Assembly (NCBI RefSeq): GCF_040869045.1
Contig: NC_090319.1
Coordinates: 359,121,739-359,185,738, forward strand
DNA: 64,000 bases
Direction of reading: 5' to 3'
Source: Eurosta solidaginis
Lineage: Eukaryota; Arthropoda; Insecta; Diptera; Tephritidae
In this document: positions 32,790 through 42,940 of the stretch, one piece after another
How the letters are laid out: every line of letters begins with the position of its first letter
Position numbering within the stretch: position 1 is the stretch's first letter
The notes under the pieces: generated by a model
Seen by the model: only the letters and a program-made list of their open reading frames with translations
The model's database searches: none
What the model was told of the DNA's origin: nothing
Translations under genes and position numbers: made by a program

Positions 32790-33936
32790 CATCTTCTCGT
32801 TTGCTGAGAAGTATGTGCCTAACATATCTGCTGACCGTGTCCAATCTCTCATTTTGGCAGGTCACGTTATTGATGAGACTACCCGGGAATAGGTCCTTAA
32901 GTACCTCTACTATCCTCCTTCGCTATTGGAAGAAGGTTTCGAGCTCGTAGAAGTTGCGGCATGCATCTTCTAAATCGCCTGAATCCGCAGTAAATACAAT
33001 TCGAAACCTTACTATTTTGTGAAGATATTTGCGGAAGTTCGATTCTTTTGCGCCTGTATCGCAATAGTAGCTGTACTTACTTTCGATTTGCTGTAGTTTA
33101 TTGTTTTTTTTTTCTTCAGCGAGAAGATATATCAAAATGTTTCCCACACCGACCAGTACAGTGTCTGCCGAGACCGAACGGTAAGCCGAAGCTATTTGCA
33201 GCAACCCTATTTGTTGGACCGAAGTGAGGGCGGTTCGGTGCTTCCGGTGTTTCATTGCATCCACGCAGATTTCTGCACTGTATAAGTGTATAGAATCCAA
33301 GGCTGATGCAAACGGCTCTCTTGTACATGGCATTAATACACTAGGATTCTCTATTGTGTGCGCAGCCTTTTCAAAAGTTGTCCGGAAATGCTCCGAGAAG
33401 GTAAGCATACTGTCTATCCTCACGAGCTTCACCCCAGATAATTCGCTGAAGTGCGTGTTTTAGTTAAAGAAGACATTCGTTAGTAATATTTTGTAGATTG
33501 GGACCTAGTACCGAACCCTGGGCCTTTGACCATGTGTAGCTTCATACATTATAAACCTGTCTGTTAAGATGACCCTTGAGAATTTTAGTGAATATTGTGG
33601 TACCTTGAAAGAACTTTCTAATGATTTAAGCATGTTGTTCCATCTGGATGAGTTAAAATTATTTTGGCGGCCCGCCTGACGAACAAGACATCGCTCTTGC
33701 ATTGCAGCAAGCTATCTTGGCTTTCTTGACTGCGTCTACCTATTTTGCTACGGCATGTAATGTCAAGTATCCCTTCCGAAAACCATGTTGACCGTGAGAC
33801 ATACTTCCCCATCTTCTAATGAGCTGTTGCTTCAAGAGGCTGTCGATGAATTTGACTGAAGTGTCCAGCAAACGAAATACCTCCTGCGTCGGGTCCTGGC
33901 GCTTTTCTGGATTTCATAGCATGCAGAATAGTTTCG
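32790..33936 (-). pseudogene. R1-like LINE ORF2 remnant (RT and C-terminus)
   Basis: The minus strand shows, from high to low coordinates: RKAPGPD (33888-33910, RT block 0), HGFRKGY, and AQGSVLGP (about 33500). A 169-codon frame (33432-32923) follows with GVKLVRIDSMLTFSEHFRTT-like thumb sequence, SAYRSVS, and the C-terminal FRKYLHK..DSGDLEDA region before a lost zinc motif. These are hallmarks of R1-clade or related ORF2. The Y/FxDD block was not found and is probably deleted. Multiple frameshifts are present. Confidence 0.6.
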
Positions 33937-35075
33937 CGTTGCGGTTGTTGTTGTGTTAACAGTGCTTCGCCCCATTCAATGGGACCGACCACTCACAAAA
34001 TATAATCGAAGTCCTCAAACGGGAGTCCAAGTAAACTGGCAGTTTCAACAGGGGCGGACCATAGGGAGATTGGTATTAGAGGCATAGGTTCCCCATTGCA
34101 ATTGAAAATATGGTTGGTGTCAAATTTTCACACATCGCATGCAGGACAAACATTACGTATGTCGGGGTTTGACTCAGGACAAGTTAAAGTTTAGCCTGTA
34201 CAGTATCCAGAACGAAGTTGGGCCAGGGGTATTCGCGTCTCCCTTGGTAGTGTGCTTTCTTCTGCTGCAGGAGTAGGATATAATATATTGATAACAGGTT
34301 TCCAGGGAGCGTCCTGGCTAAGGTGTTTACCGATTCTGTGTGCTTATGGATCAAACGGCTATGTTGGCAGGTGCCGGATCTCAGCACAGTGTATAGACCA
34401 AGCTATTGTTTGCTAAGGTGTCCTCATTTGCAACAGTTTAGCAAAAACTGCCTGTTCAGAATTTCGTTGTGCTCTTTGACCTTACTATATAGATGGTGTT
34501 CTGACACCTGAAGAAGACATCCCGTAGCAGTTCTAATTGCAGCATTTTGATGAGCCTGCAGCTTTTTCCAGCATGTGTTTTTAACACCAGGCGACCAAAC
34601 TGGTGACGAGTAGCATAGGAGCGGCCAACCAATTGCTTTGTACGTGGTTAGCAACGTTTTTTGTCGTTTTATTAGGAGCTGCCGGCAAGCGACTTAAGGA
34701 CTTTGTTGTGGCTTTGTACTTTAGACACAATTTCGGTGGCGTGCGAGGACATATCTGTTTTAAAATCTAATACAGCTATGGAAGTCCCATTGCCATGATT
34801 GTGTAGTCGTCGGCATAGGATATGATTGTAACTCCTTTTGGTGGGGAAGGGTGTTTTGATATGTAAAAATTAAACAGAAGCGGGGATAGGACACTACACT
34901 GTGATACCCCCTGTTTAATTATCCTAGGCTTCGAGATTTCGTTCCAGAATTGAACCGACGCTTGTCAACCATTCAGATAGTTTGCGGTCCTGCTATATCT
35001 TGGAATAGCGTGCCGCGGTTGACTATGTCAAAAGCTTTTGACAGGTCGAGTGCCATGAGCAAGGTTTTTGATTAT
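33937..35075 (-). pseudogene. Jockey-like LINE ORF2 remnant
   Basis: The minus strand reads LALDLSKAFDIVNRGTLF (35022-35060, RT block 3), then ISYADDYTIM (catalytic site, 34795-34820), then a thumb with YKAIGWPLLCYSSPVWSPG and RTATGCLL (34424-34654). Near 34150 comes the C-terminal zinc-like NVCPACDV. The minus-strand 3' end is CAACAACAACC (33940-33952). This order and tail fit a jockey-superfamily LINE truncated within RT at its 5' end. Frameshifts make it inactive. Confidence 0.7.
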
Positions 35076-35855
35076 GAATTATCGCATTTGTTCCTTTTTT
35101 CGAAATTTCGGTATCGGGGTTTTTAAGGTGCGGGTGTTCGCCAAATTAAAAAAATGTAAGGCGGGATAGCATCCGAAGAGATTTAGGCCGAGCTTCTCTT
35201 CCAATATGCGTCGTGCTCGTTTTATTTTTTCTACAAATTGGCGGGACGGGACCTTTTGTTTTATGCCAATTCCGAACGGCATCTGCAAGGCATTTGTATT
35301 CACTGAGAGGTTTTCGTGGCATAAATACAATCGGAGCGCTTGCCAAACTCTGCCGAGTGGCGATCCCGCTTAGAAAAATTGTCTTCTAATTGAAAAAACT
35401 TCTTTCTAAAATTTCGATGTTGCTTTGCCCGGGGCGTAAACCCGGGATTTTCGGTGTGGTAGGCGGAGCATGCTACCATCACACCACGGCGGCTGCTGGT
35501 CACCGAATTATTTGTTAGTTTGCAAACGATGTATAAGTAAAAGCAAGGATTAATTCCGTGCCAAAACTAAGCATAAAATCCTCAACGGGTTTTGATTTAC
35601 GACATACAAACTTAAAATTCTCTTCTTCTAAGTGTAGGACACTTTCATTTTTAAAAAATTGCGGTAAACCGAATTTCCTAAGATATCTCAACTTTTTTCA
35701 AGTTATCGTGTTAACGGACGAGTGGTCATGGCCCAATAAAAATCCGTTTACGCTGCTGATAATTTTGCTTTAAGGAAGTCTTTACCTCGATTCCTTCATG
35801 CCATTACGTACAATCGTTATCCAATCAAGGTTATGATACCCTTGCAAACTCTGTT
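35076..35855 (-). mobile_element. DINE-1-like fragment interrupted by a SINE
   Basis: The left piece (35080-35120: 'tgaattatcgca', 'cgaaatttcggtatcg') and right piece (35506-35855: 'caagttatcgtgttaacgga', 'cattacgtacaatcgtta') flank the SINE. The far end reads 'atgatacccttgcaaactct'. Confidence 0.55.
35145..35500 (-). mobile_element. tRNA-derived SINE inserted in DINE-like copy
   Basis: The tail side is 'aaaaaaatgtaaggcggg' and the body blocks are 'gccgagcttctcttccaat' and 'gcatctgcaaggcat'. The head on the minus strand is 'gatggtagcatgctccgcc', with a B-box-like region in 'cgggtttacgcccc'. 'tcgccaaatta' before and 'tcaccgaatta' after may be a target duplication with two mismatches. Confidence 0.8.
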
Positions 35856-36947
35856 TTGTGACTGTAATCCAATATCACTTCGCTTTCGAAAATTGCAGCT
35901 TAAAAAACCTTGAAGTTGAAGCCTCTGAAGCCAATAACAAACCAAGAAGCCTTTTGCTTCAATAGAACGCCTAATCAGCAGATTTACTCGATTTGACCGC
36001 AATCCCTTAAGCCTTTACAAACTTGTAAAAAATGCTGTCCATTACAAAAAATTAAGGAAATTATGTACAAACTTTTAAAAATACAATATCTATGTATGTA
36101 CATGTGTAGCGCCAACATGAAAGTGTCAAGCAAATCCTGAAAAGCACAGATAAAGAATAAAAATGAAAAAAAAATATATATATCTTTTGTGTGCAACCGC
36201 AACCCAAGCAAAAAAAACTTAAAATTTGTTTGTACAATATCTTTAATTAAAAAAAAAAAAAAAACTAGACCTTAGGTTTGGGTCACAAACCTCTTGACCC
36301 AATCACCTGTCCCTTTCAGACTCAGCTCTGACAAATGTGTTTATAATACAAATTACTCAAGTTTACAATGTAATCTGTTTAGCTGTTGTTGGTTCAATAC
36401 GTTGAAAGTAAAATAGCTGTGAAATTTAAGAAGCTAACGGCAGGTGTTAAGTTTGCTAGTAGTTTAGTTGTATGCTAGACAAAACAGTTGTAAGGGCTTT
36501 AACAAGAAAATGTGTGTTCAAACATACAGACATATATATGTCTATACGTAAGTGGGTATAAAAAAGGTTCGGATTGATTTATTGTCAATTACTTTGTTTG
36601 ACATTACTATGTGCTCTGGGTTGTATTAACAATTGTGTTTCTTTTTATCGGCCTATTTTCTACTTACTATTCCAAAAACAAAATACAATTTTTCAATTAT
36701 AGAAAAATTAAAAATTAAAAAATAACAACAATTATCATTAGAAAAAAATTATTGTTCTGGCCTTGAGCTCAAATCGAACCTTGGAAAATTTTTAACCTTT
36801 GAAAACACTACAGACTTTCTAATAAAATTTGGTTTACATTTGAAATTGAACTGAAGCAGTACACCAAAAAAAGACATGAGAATTGAAAACCGAAAATCAA
36901 AATCTTGACAGAAGAATGAAAATAAACAAATAAAATAAGGAAAGGAA
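35856..36947. other. Non-coding interval, no gene seen
   Basis: AT-rich sequence with poly(A) at 36247-36264. No homology seen. Confidence 0.45.
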
Positions 36948-37417
36948 GGCTAAGTTCGGCTGTAACCGAACATTACATATTCAGCTGCCAAATTACAGTT
37001 TGGAAAACTTTTAAATTACCTTTTTTTAAAAGTTGGCTGTGCCACGCCCATTGTCCAAAATTTTACTAGTTTTCTATTCTGCGTCATAAGTTCAACTCAC
37101 CTACCAAGTTTCATCGCTTTATCTGTCTTTGGTAATGAATTATCGCCCTTTTTCGGTTTTTCGAAATTTTCGATATCAAAAAAGTGGGCCTGGTTATAGT
37201 CCGATTTCGTCCATTCATAAATAGCGATAGATGAGTACCCAGGAACTTACATTTCCTTTAGATACCTCAAAATATACTTAAGTTATCGTGTTCACGGACA
37301 GACGGACGGACGGACGGACATTGCTAAATAAATTTCTTTTTTCGCCAGATCATTTTGATATATATACATAAGTCTATATCTATCTCGATTAGTTTATGCC
37401 ATTACGGCAGGTCCGGC
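36948..37417 (-). mobile_element. DINE-1-like copy, internally deleted
   Basis: The hairpin GTTCGGCTGTAACCGAAC is at 36954-36971. Sequence then jumps from 'tattcagctg' to the distal 'ccaaattacagtttgg' block, so about 1 kb is missing. The longest GGAC run in the window is here (37296-37320). The far end is truncated at 'atgccattacgg'. Confidence 0.7.
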
Positions 37418-37859
37418 CCCAAGGAGAGTTGACTTCATAATACAAAAATTTACGTTTTTAAAGCAGCATCACAGTATTTAAATAACAGCAAATTTTAGTC
37501 GCATGAAAAAAAAATGTATAGAATATGGAACGTAAGTAACAATCAATATGGCATTTAAACCCCCAAATAAGCCAAAATTCCTTTTTATTGTAAAAGTAAT
37601 ATTTTCGGTAATACGGTCGCATAAAAATCGCTTGGAATTTTTAGAATTTTTTTTAGGTCAAGGCGACTTTATAACTGCTCAAAAGTGGCACTTTGTTAGA
37701 CTAAAATTTAGTGGCTAAAAAACTGTATCCCGGGTTTTTTGATCTTGAACTCTTAAAATATATGAACGTTGTGAACACCGTAGATTTATATGGCTTTGAA
37801 ATAACATTTCTATAAAAAGACATTTGAAGTAAAAACGAAATTACATAAATGGTTAAAAC

Positions 37860-38400
37860 ATGTCAATTATGAGTCGGTTATATATGACTTTATGTCGCGC
37901 CCTACAAAGTGTCAATCATGATTTTGGTGAAGTAGTGGAGCTAGCAGATGCTGGCAGAAACAGTTTCGTATTGAGGAGGGAACGTGCAGAAGAAAATTTC
38001 AAAACAGTTTTTCAAGCAACTTTGTGTATATGTGATAAGTATGAAATTGAAATTCGAAAACCAGGACTTGCACGCACGAATTTATAGCGTGAAATTGAAG
38101 AACACTATCGAATTTCAGTATACATTCCTTACTTGAATCTTTTCATAACGCATTTACAAATCGATTTTTGAAGCACAGAGAAATTTTGTCTAACTACAAC
38201 TGTCTCTTCCCTGACAAAACATAACATTTTAATACAGTCTTGTTGTAATTTATATAAGACCATGACTAAACTACTACAGGTTTGTTCTCCAACGATGATA
38301 GAGCTTTGACACTCCCAACTTTGAAAATCTGGCCGGGTTGCTTCTACGAAGTATGAAAAACGGGGAATAATTCAATACCCCTCCGCGAAAATTGTAGTAA
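37860..38400 (+). pseudogene. hAT-type transposase fragment
   Basis: The 75-codon frame contains RAEENFKTVFQ and YEIEIRKPGLAR, continued after a stop by EEHYRISVYIPYLNLF and THLQIDF. This spacing matches the region before the C-terminal dimerisation domain in hAT-like proteins of the '52 kDa repressor/THAP12-like' group. In a shifted frame LTLPTLKIW may be the next block. No DDE residues or intact C-terminus remain, and stop codons are frequent. Confidence 0.5.
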
Positions 38401-39424
38401 AAAAGTATCTTTAGTAGTATATTAATAGTGACAATAAATTTGTTAATTCCAACAGGTTTTGAGGGAAATAATTAATTTTCTACTAAATATTTCGTGACTA
38501 AATATAGAGTTATGTTGGTTTCGTCATTATTTCAGAATTTGTTTGAAGAATGCTAACTGATAATTTATTTCCAAAACTGCCTATCTGAGCATAAGTTCAA
38601 TGAATTTTGACATAAGAGGGAGCTAAGGAAAAGCATTCTGCGATAAGGCGTTCTTCAACCTAATTCTGATATGGGGCGTTTTTGTGAAAAATCCTGAAAT
38701 GGAAAATTTTTGAAAAGTATTTTTATATAAGACGATTTTGAATTGGCAGCCGACATGGGGTGATACAGAACTGACAAAAAAAAAATCAAGAAAGTGGCTT
38801 ATTCTCTTAGAACTTTATATTCCGGCCTTGACTTTGGTTGTTGTTTTTGTTGTTGTTGTAGCAGTGGCAGTGTAACAGACTTTGGTAGAAGAGTTAAGCT
38901 TTTTTGCGGCCTGCTACACAGGGAGTATTTACATTTTTATTATGAAATTTCCGTTTAAGTATTCATGGAAGTGTCGCGGATAAACAATTAATTTAGAATA
39001 TTCAGAACACGTTCGTTTGATACAACCTCACGAGGTCCGAATATTCCAAATAAATATATACATAATATTCCAAATCTAAAACGACTCCACAAATTCTTAA
39101 ATGCAGACGAATGTTCGGAACATTCGGAAGGACTAAGTTAACATGCTCAATGAGTACATTTCGTTATGGCATCTCCATTATTTACTAATTACATTTTTAG
39201 TTTTGCTGTAGGAGTATGAATTGTGCATTCAGTTCAAGGTTACATTTGCTAGCTACCTCATACTTAACATGTAGAATTTATAGAAGATAACTTTATACAT
39301 ATATCGTCGCCCGCTTGCCAGAAGCATGAGTGTGCCAGAATGAAAATTTTGGGAAATCGAGTTTCGAAGTTTATTGCTCCCTCAAAATTAGAAGGATTAG
39401 TTTCTAATGGAAAAGTGTATCTAT
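38401..39424. other. Non-coding interval
   Basis: There is no gene. A short 'gttgttgttgtagcagtgg' at 38848-38870 looks like a minimal jockey-type 3' tail. Confidence 0.4.
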
Positions 39425-39554
39425 ATGTGACCCGGCCTCTGAAAAGGTGGCTTATGACTTAAACAAAGAAAAAAAAAAAAAACAGCTGTTAACAGCTGTT
39501 TCTCGCAATTTCTATTTTGAGTCATAAGCCACGTTTTCATAGACCGGGTCACAT
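39425..39554. mobile_element. 130-bp hairpin MITE
   Basis: Inverted arms of about 38 bases (39425-39462 and 39517-39554) start ATGTGACCCGG and differ at about four positions. They enclose poly(A) and a perfect 20-base palindrome AACAGCTGTTAACAGCTGTT (39481-39500). The whole unit would fold into one long hairpin. It has no ORF and no clear target duplication. Confidence 0.65.
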
Positions 39555-40069
39555 GTATTATATTCAAACTATGTTCTTTCAACTGAGATAATTGCTCTGC
39601 TCGTATCCCTTCTATTTTCCGAGATTTAGCACATTCATTTTTCTAGCACAACAAAAATTTTAAAAACTGATTAAATTTTTTGTTAACACAGCTATACAAA
39701 AAAATTAAAAGTAGTCGGATCAGGTAATACGACTCATGTTTTCTATACATTTTGATGCGCTGAAACCAAACACGCTACAAGACTTGGCCCAAGTGGTCAT
39801 GGTATGTCCTTAACCTCAAAACACGTAAAAAAATCACTGTAGATTGATTTTTAAATAATGTTAGAGCCAAGCCAAAACCTGCTAGGCCACTTCTGTTGAC
39901 GGATTGGGATTCGGAGCATCACAGTACTTGGGAAAACAACCGCGGCTTTCACTTATCGAAAGTATGTATTTAAATGAAAAAGTTATACATTAAATTCAAT
40001 TTCATATACACTAATATTATTATAAACTTAGAACTTAGAATATTATTGCAAACTTAGAACTAGTTCTTA

Positions 40070-40351
40070 TTCTCATCAGAATCAGAATCTTCTGAAATAT
40101 TTGGTTTGAGTAAAGCATTAACCTCAAGATTTTTATAAAAAGAATCATATTCTTTTGATATAACCAGTTTTTCACACAATTTTTTGAAGTATTTTAGTTT
40201 TGATTCGAGAAGAGGCAACGGCTTCGAATAAATCGGTTTGTCTCCAATTAAACAACTATCTTTTTTTCGGATATACAGCTATTAAAAATCCTTCATTGTT
40301 ATAATTTTTTATGAAGAATACCTTATACAGCTCATCTTTTGTGTATCTCAA
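40070..40351 (-). pseudogene. Unidentified coding remnant without ATG
   Basis: The minus strand, from 40351 down, reads RYTKDELYKVFFIKNYNNEG, then FLIAVYPKK. After a one-base break in an A7 run it continues GDKPIYSKPLPLLESKLKYF, then KKLCEKLVISKEYDSFYKNL, ending SEDSDSDENKN and a stop at 40070-40072. About 95 residues have protein-like composition and an acidic end. It resembles the C-terminal tails of some insect DNA-transposon proteins ('LCEKxxIPxEYHxFY'), but I cannot name the family. Confidence 0.4.
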
Positions 40352-41847
40352 CTAGCATATATATCGCATGGGTGGTTTTATGGCTCCCTGAGTAAAATAA
40401 TTATAATTACAAAATCGTCATACAATTGTGCGTGAACCTCGAAAAAAATCCGAATTTCCACACGACAATATTCGTCACGGTCTGTTTCCATATTTCCTAG
40501 TTGTGGACATTAGGAAACTCCAAAGTTACAGTCATTCGGTTTGGCTTTAAAACTAAATTGGTTTGGTCATAACGTATTTGAATGGATGAGCGCGATTTAC
40601 ACAAACGGAGCTGCGGATTGGAGACATGTCCTTTCTAGCCGCTCTAAACGTGCTTTCTTGCCAAACTATACACGCTTCGCAAATGAAGCATTAATTAAAT
40701 ATTTCGTTTACTAAAGCGTATGTATAGTCGGTGCCAAAACGCTAGGTGACGAACGGATCGAAATTAATTAGTAAATTTGTACGGAACTTGGAGACTTGAG
40801 ATCCATTTGAAGTAACTTTCCGGCGAGGCTAGAGAAAAAAACTTCGCTAGGGACGTGCGGATCCGAAATTTAGAAATATTGTATGGAGCTCTCCATTGAG
40901 CTATAAATTTAATACCTCATACATTAAAGATAACAATTCCTACAGGGGCGCCTGGAAATATGTATTCATAGATCTGAGAAATTTTATTAGTCCTTCCAAA
41001 TGCATGAGCACGATTGAATTATAAAGTGCTAACAGGACGGTGTTTGTTTATGCCAACAGATGAATCCGGTGTGCTTTAACAAAACTATAAAAAAATATTA
41101 AGAAACAAGATTTAAAGAAAATAGCAAAACATTTTTTTAGCTTTTATCAGCTGGCTAACTCGATGAATGAAGGGAGGCAGGTAAATTGCAAAAGTTTATG
41201 TTGCTAAATTTGAAACTCGCAGACGAAGTAATAGAAAAAGTAAACTGAAAAGTTTTTGTAAATGTGCAAAATTTCTCGAGTAGTGAAAATAGCTGTGAAA
41301 GTGACTGTCAATACAAAGCAATAATGTTCATGGACAGCAACAAATTTTTTACGCATTTCTACACTCAAACTGATTTTAGCTTTTTATTAGGACTGCAAAA
41401 GTGTTTCGAATTTCGGCTTGAATATGGTTCGTCAGGGATTGAAGCCTTCAGTTCGGTTTGATTTCTGAATATTTACTTAATAAGTATTATTTCGTAAATA
41501 TTTATCGTCTGAAGCGTATCAATCACCCTTGCTGTCTTTGGGAAATGCTATGCATGATTTTTATTATCAAAATACTAAATGGCTTGCTTTCTAGCTCATT
41601 TCTCAAGAGTGAATTGAAATTTAATATTCCTTCCAGGCCATCAAGGTATTTCAAGTCCTTTTCCCAAAAAAGTGTGAAACTAATTTAGATTATACCAAAA
41701 TTTCCTCTGTTTGGGTCAGATTCGTTACTCCCGCTTCGCCACATTTGAAATTTCCAACTCGCTTTTAATCATAAGGAGTGCTGTTCTGTCCGACTTTATT
41801 TGGTACTTCATTACGTAGCTTATTTGTAGTGTTAGACATAACTTTAG
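40352..41847. other. Non-coding interval, no gene seen
   Basis: I recognise no repeat. The frames at 41264-41461 and 41458-41688 have no known motif. Confidence 0.4.
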
Positions 41848-42940
41848 GTTAGGTTAAGTTAAGAGGGCGTGCGTGGGTATTACCCACACTTCCACTCGGA
41901 GACATGTTTGTCCATTGTGAGTGCCCTCAGTAGGTGCAGGGTGGCGGCACATTCGTTTAACCCCCTTACCTCCTAGTGGTCCTCAGCGAACCACTTGCTT
42001 TCCCTGATGAATCCAAGAAGAAACGAGACGTCCACCTTTCCAACTTCTGCCAGGCTGTCGAAGAACCGTGAGACCAGAAATCTGAGCCTTCTTCTTTGGA
42101 GCGCCGGATATCGGCAGAGAAGGTAGTAGATCGACTCCTCTTCCTCCTCATCCTGACAGCTTCTGCAGAGGGAGCTTGTTCGTATTCGCCACCGTCGGAG
42201 CATTGGTGCGATAGCACAATGACCTGTGATGACACCCGTAAATACCCTCACAGCAGATTTATTCAGTTTGAGAAGGAAGCTGGTGCCTTTCCTATACAAG
42301 CATGGCCATTAGGAATTTGAGACTTCGCAGTCAATCCAAGTGGTACATAGAAAGTCCATTGCCGTGTTCTCATATTCCTCGATTCTCCCCAGGAGATAAC
42401 TCAGCGGCGGTGGGACGAAGCTGTCCACCTGACTTATGTCTAAATCGGAACCTTTTCTAGCCATCTTATCCGTGAGTACATTCCCTTCAATGCCGCTGTA
42501 CCCAGGCACCCAGCAAAGGGAGACATTGATATGACGCATAGAAGCCAGAGAAGCTTTACACCTCCGCACGATGTCCTGTTTTATCATGTTGGCCTCTAAT
42601 GCCCTTAAGGCGGCTTGGCTGTCAACAAAGATTGTTACGTCGGTGCCGGAGACCGCACTATCTGGAATCAGATTTGTTGCTCTGTCTATGGCATAGACCT
42701 CGGCTTGAATACACTGCATGCATCAGGAAGTCGGAATAATCGGCTTAACTGTTGATGTATTGAGTACATCTCAGCTCCAGTTCCCTTTTCCGTTTTCGGA
42801 CCGTCGATGTAGATTGTGATGGCCCTTCCATTGTCTGGGCCTACTTCCCTTTCCTCCCTTGCAGGATATCGTATGTTCTGAACTTGGAAGTCCAAAACCC
42901 ATGTGATGTGGTAGGTTTTGGATGTTAGGTCGGTTATTAG
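41848..42940 (-). pseudogene. RNase H-bearing LINE, 3' part of ORF2
   Basis: Minus strand: TIYIDGPKTEKGTGAEMYS (about 42800), QAEVYAI (42710), TIFVDSQAALRALEA and WVPGYSGIEGNVLTDKMAR (42309-42719). These form an RNase H with all four acidic positions present; the usual His of GHSGI is Tyr. A further frame (42299-41973) holds FTGVITGHCAIAPML and the zinc motif CRSCQDEEEE..YYLLC. Two frameshifts separate the pieces. The 3' end is a CTTAACTTAACCTAACCT tail (41848-41865). Its family differs from 5086-6030. Confidence 0.75.

Noticed and set aside
40478..40495. TGACGAATATTGTC on the minus strand as another LTR start
   Set aside because: Only 14 bases match the LTR start and the following sequence is unrelated to the family.
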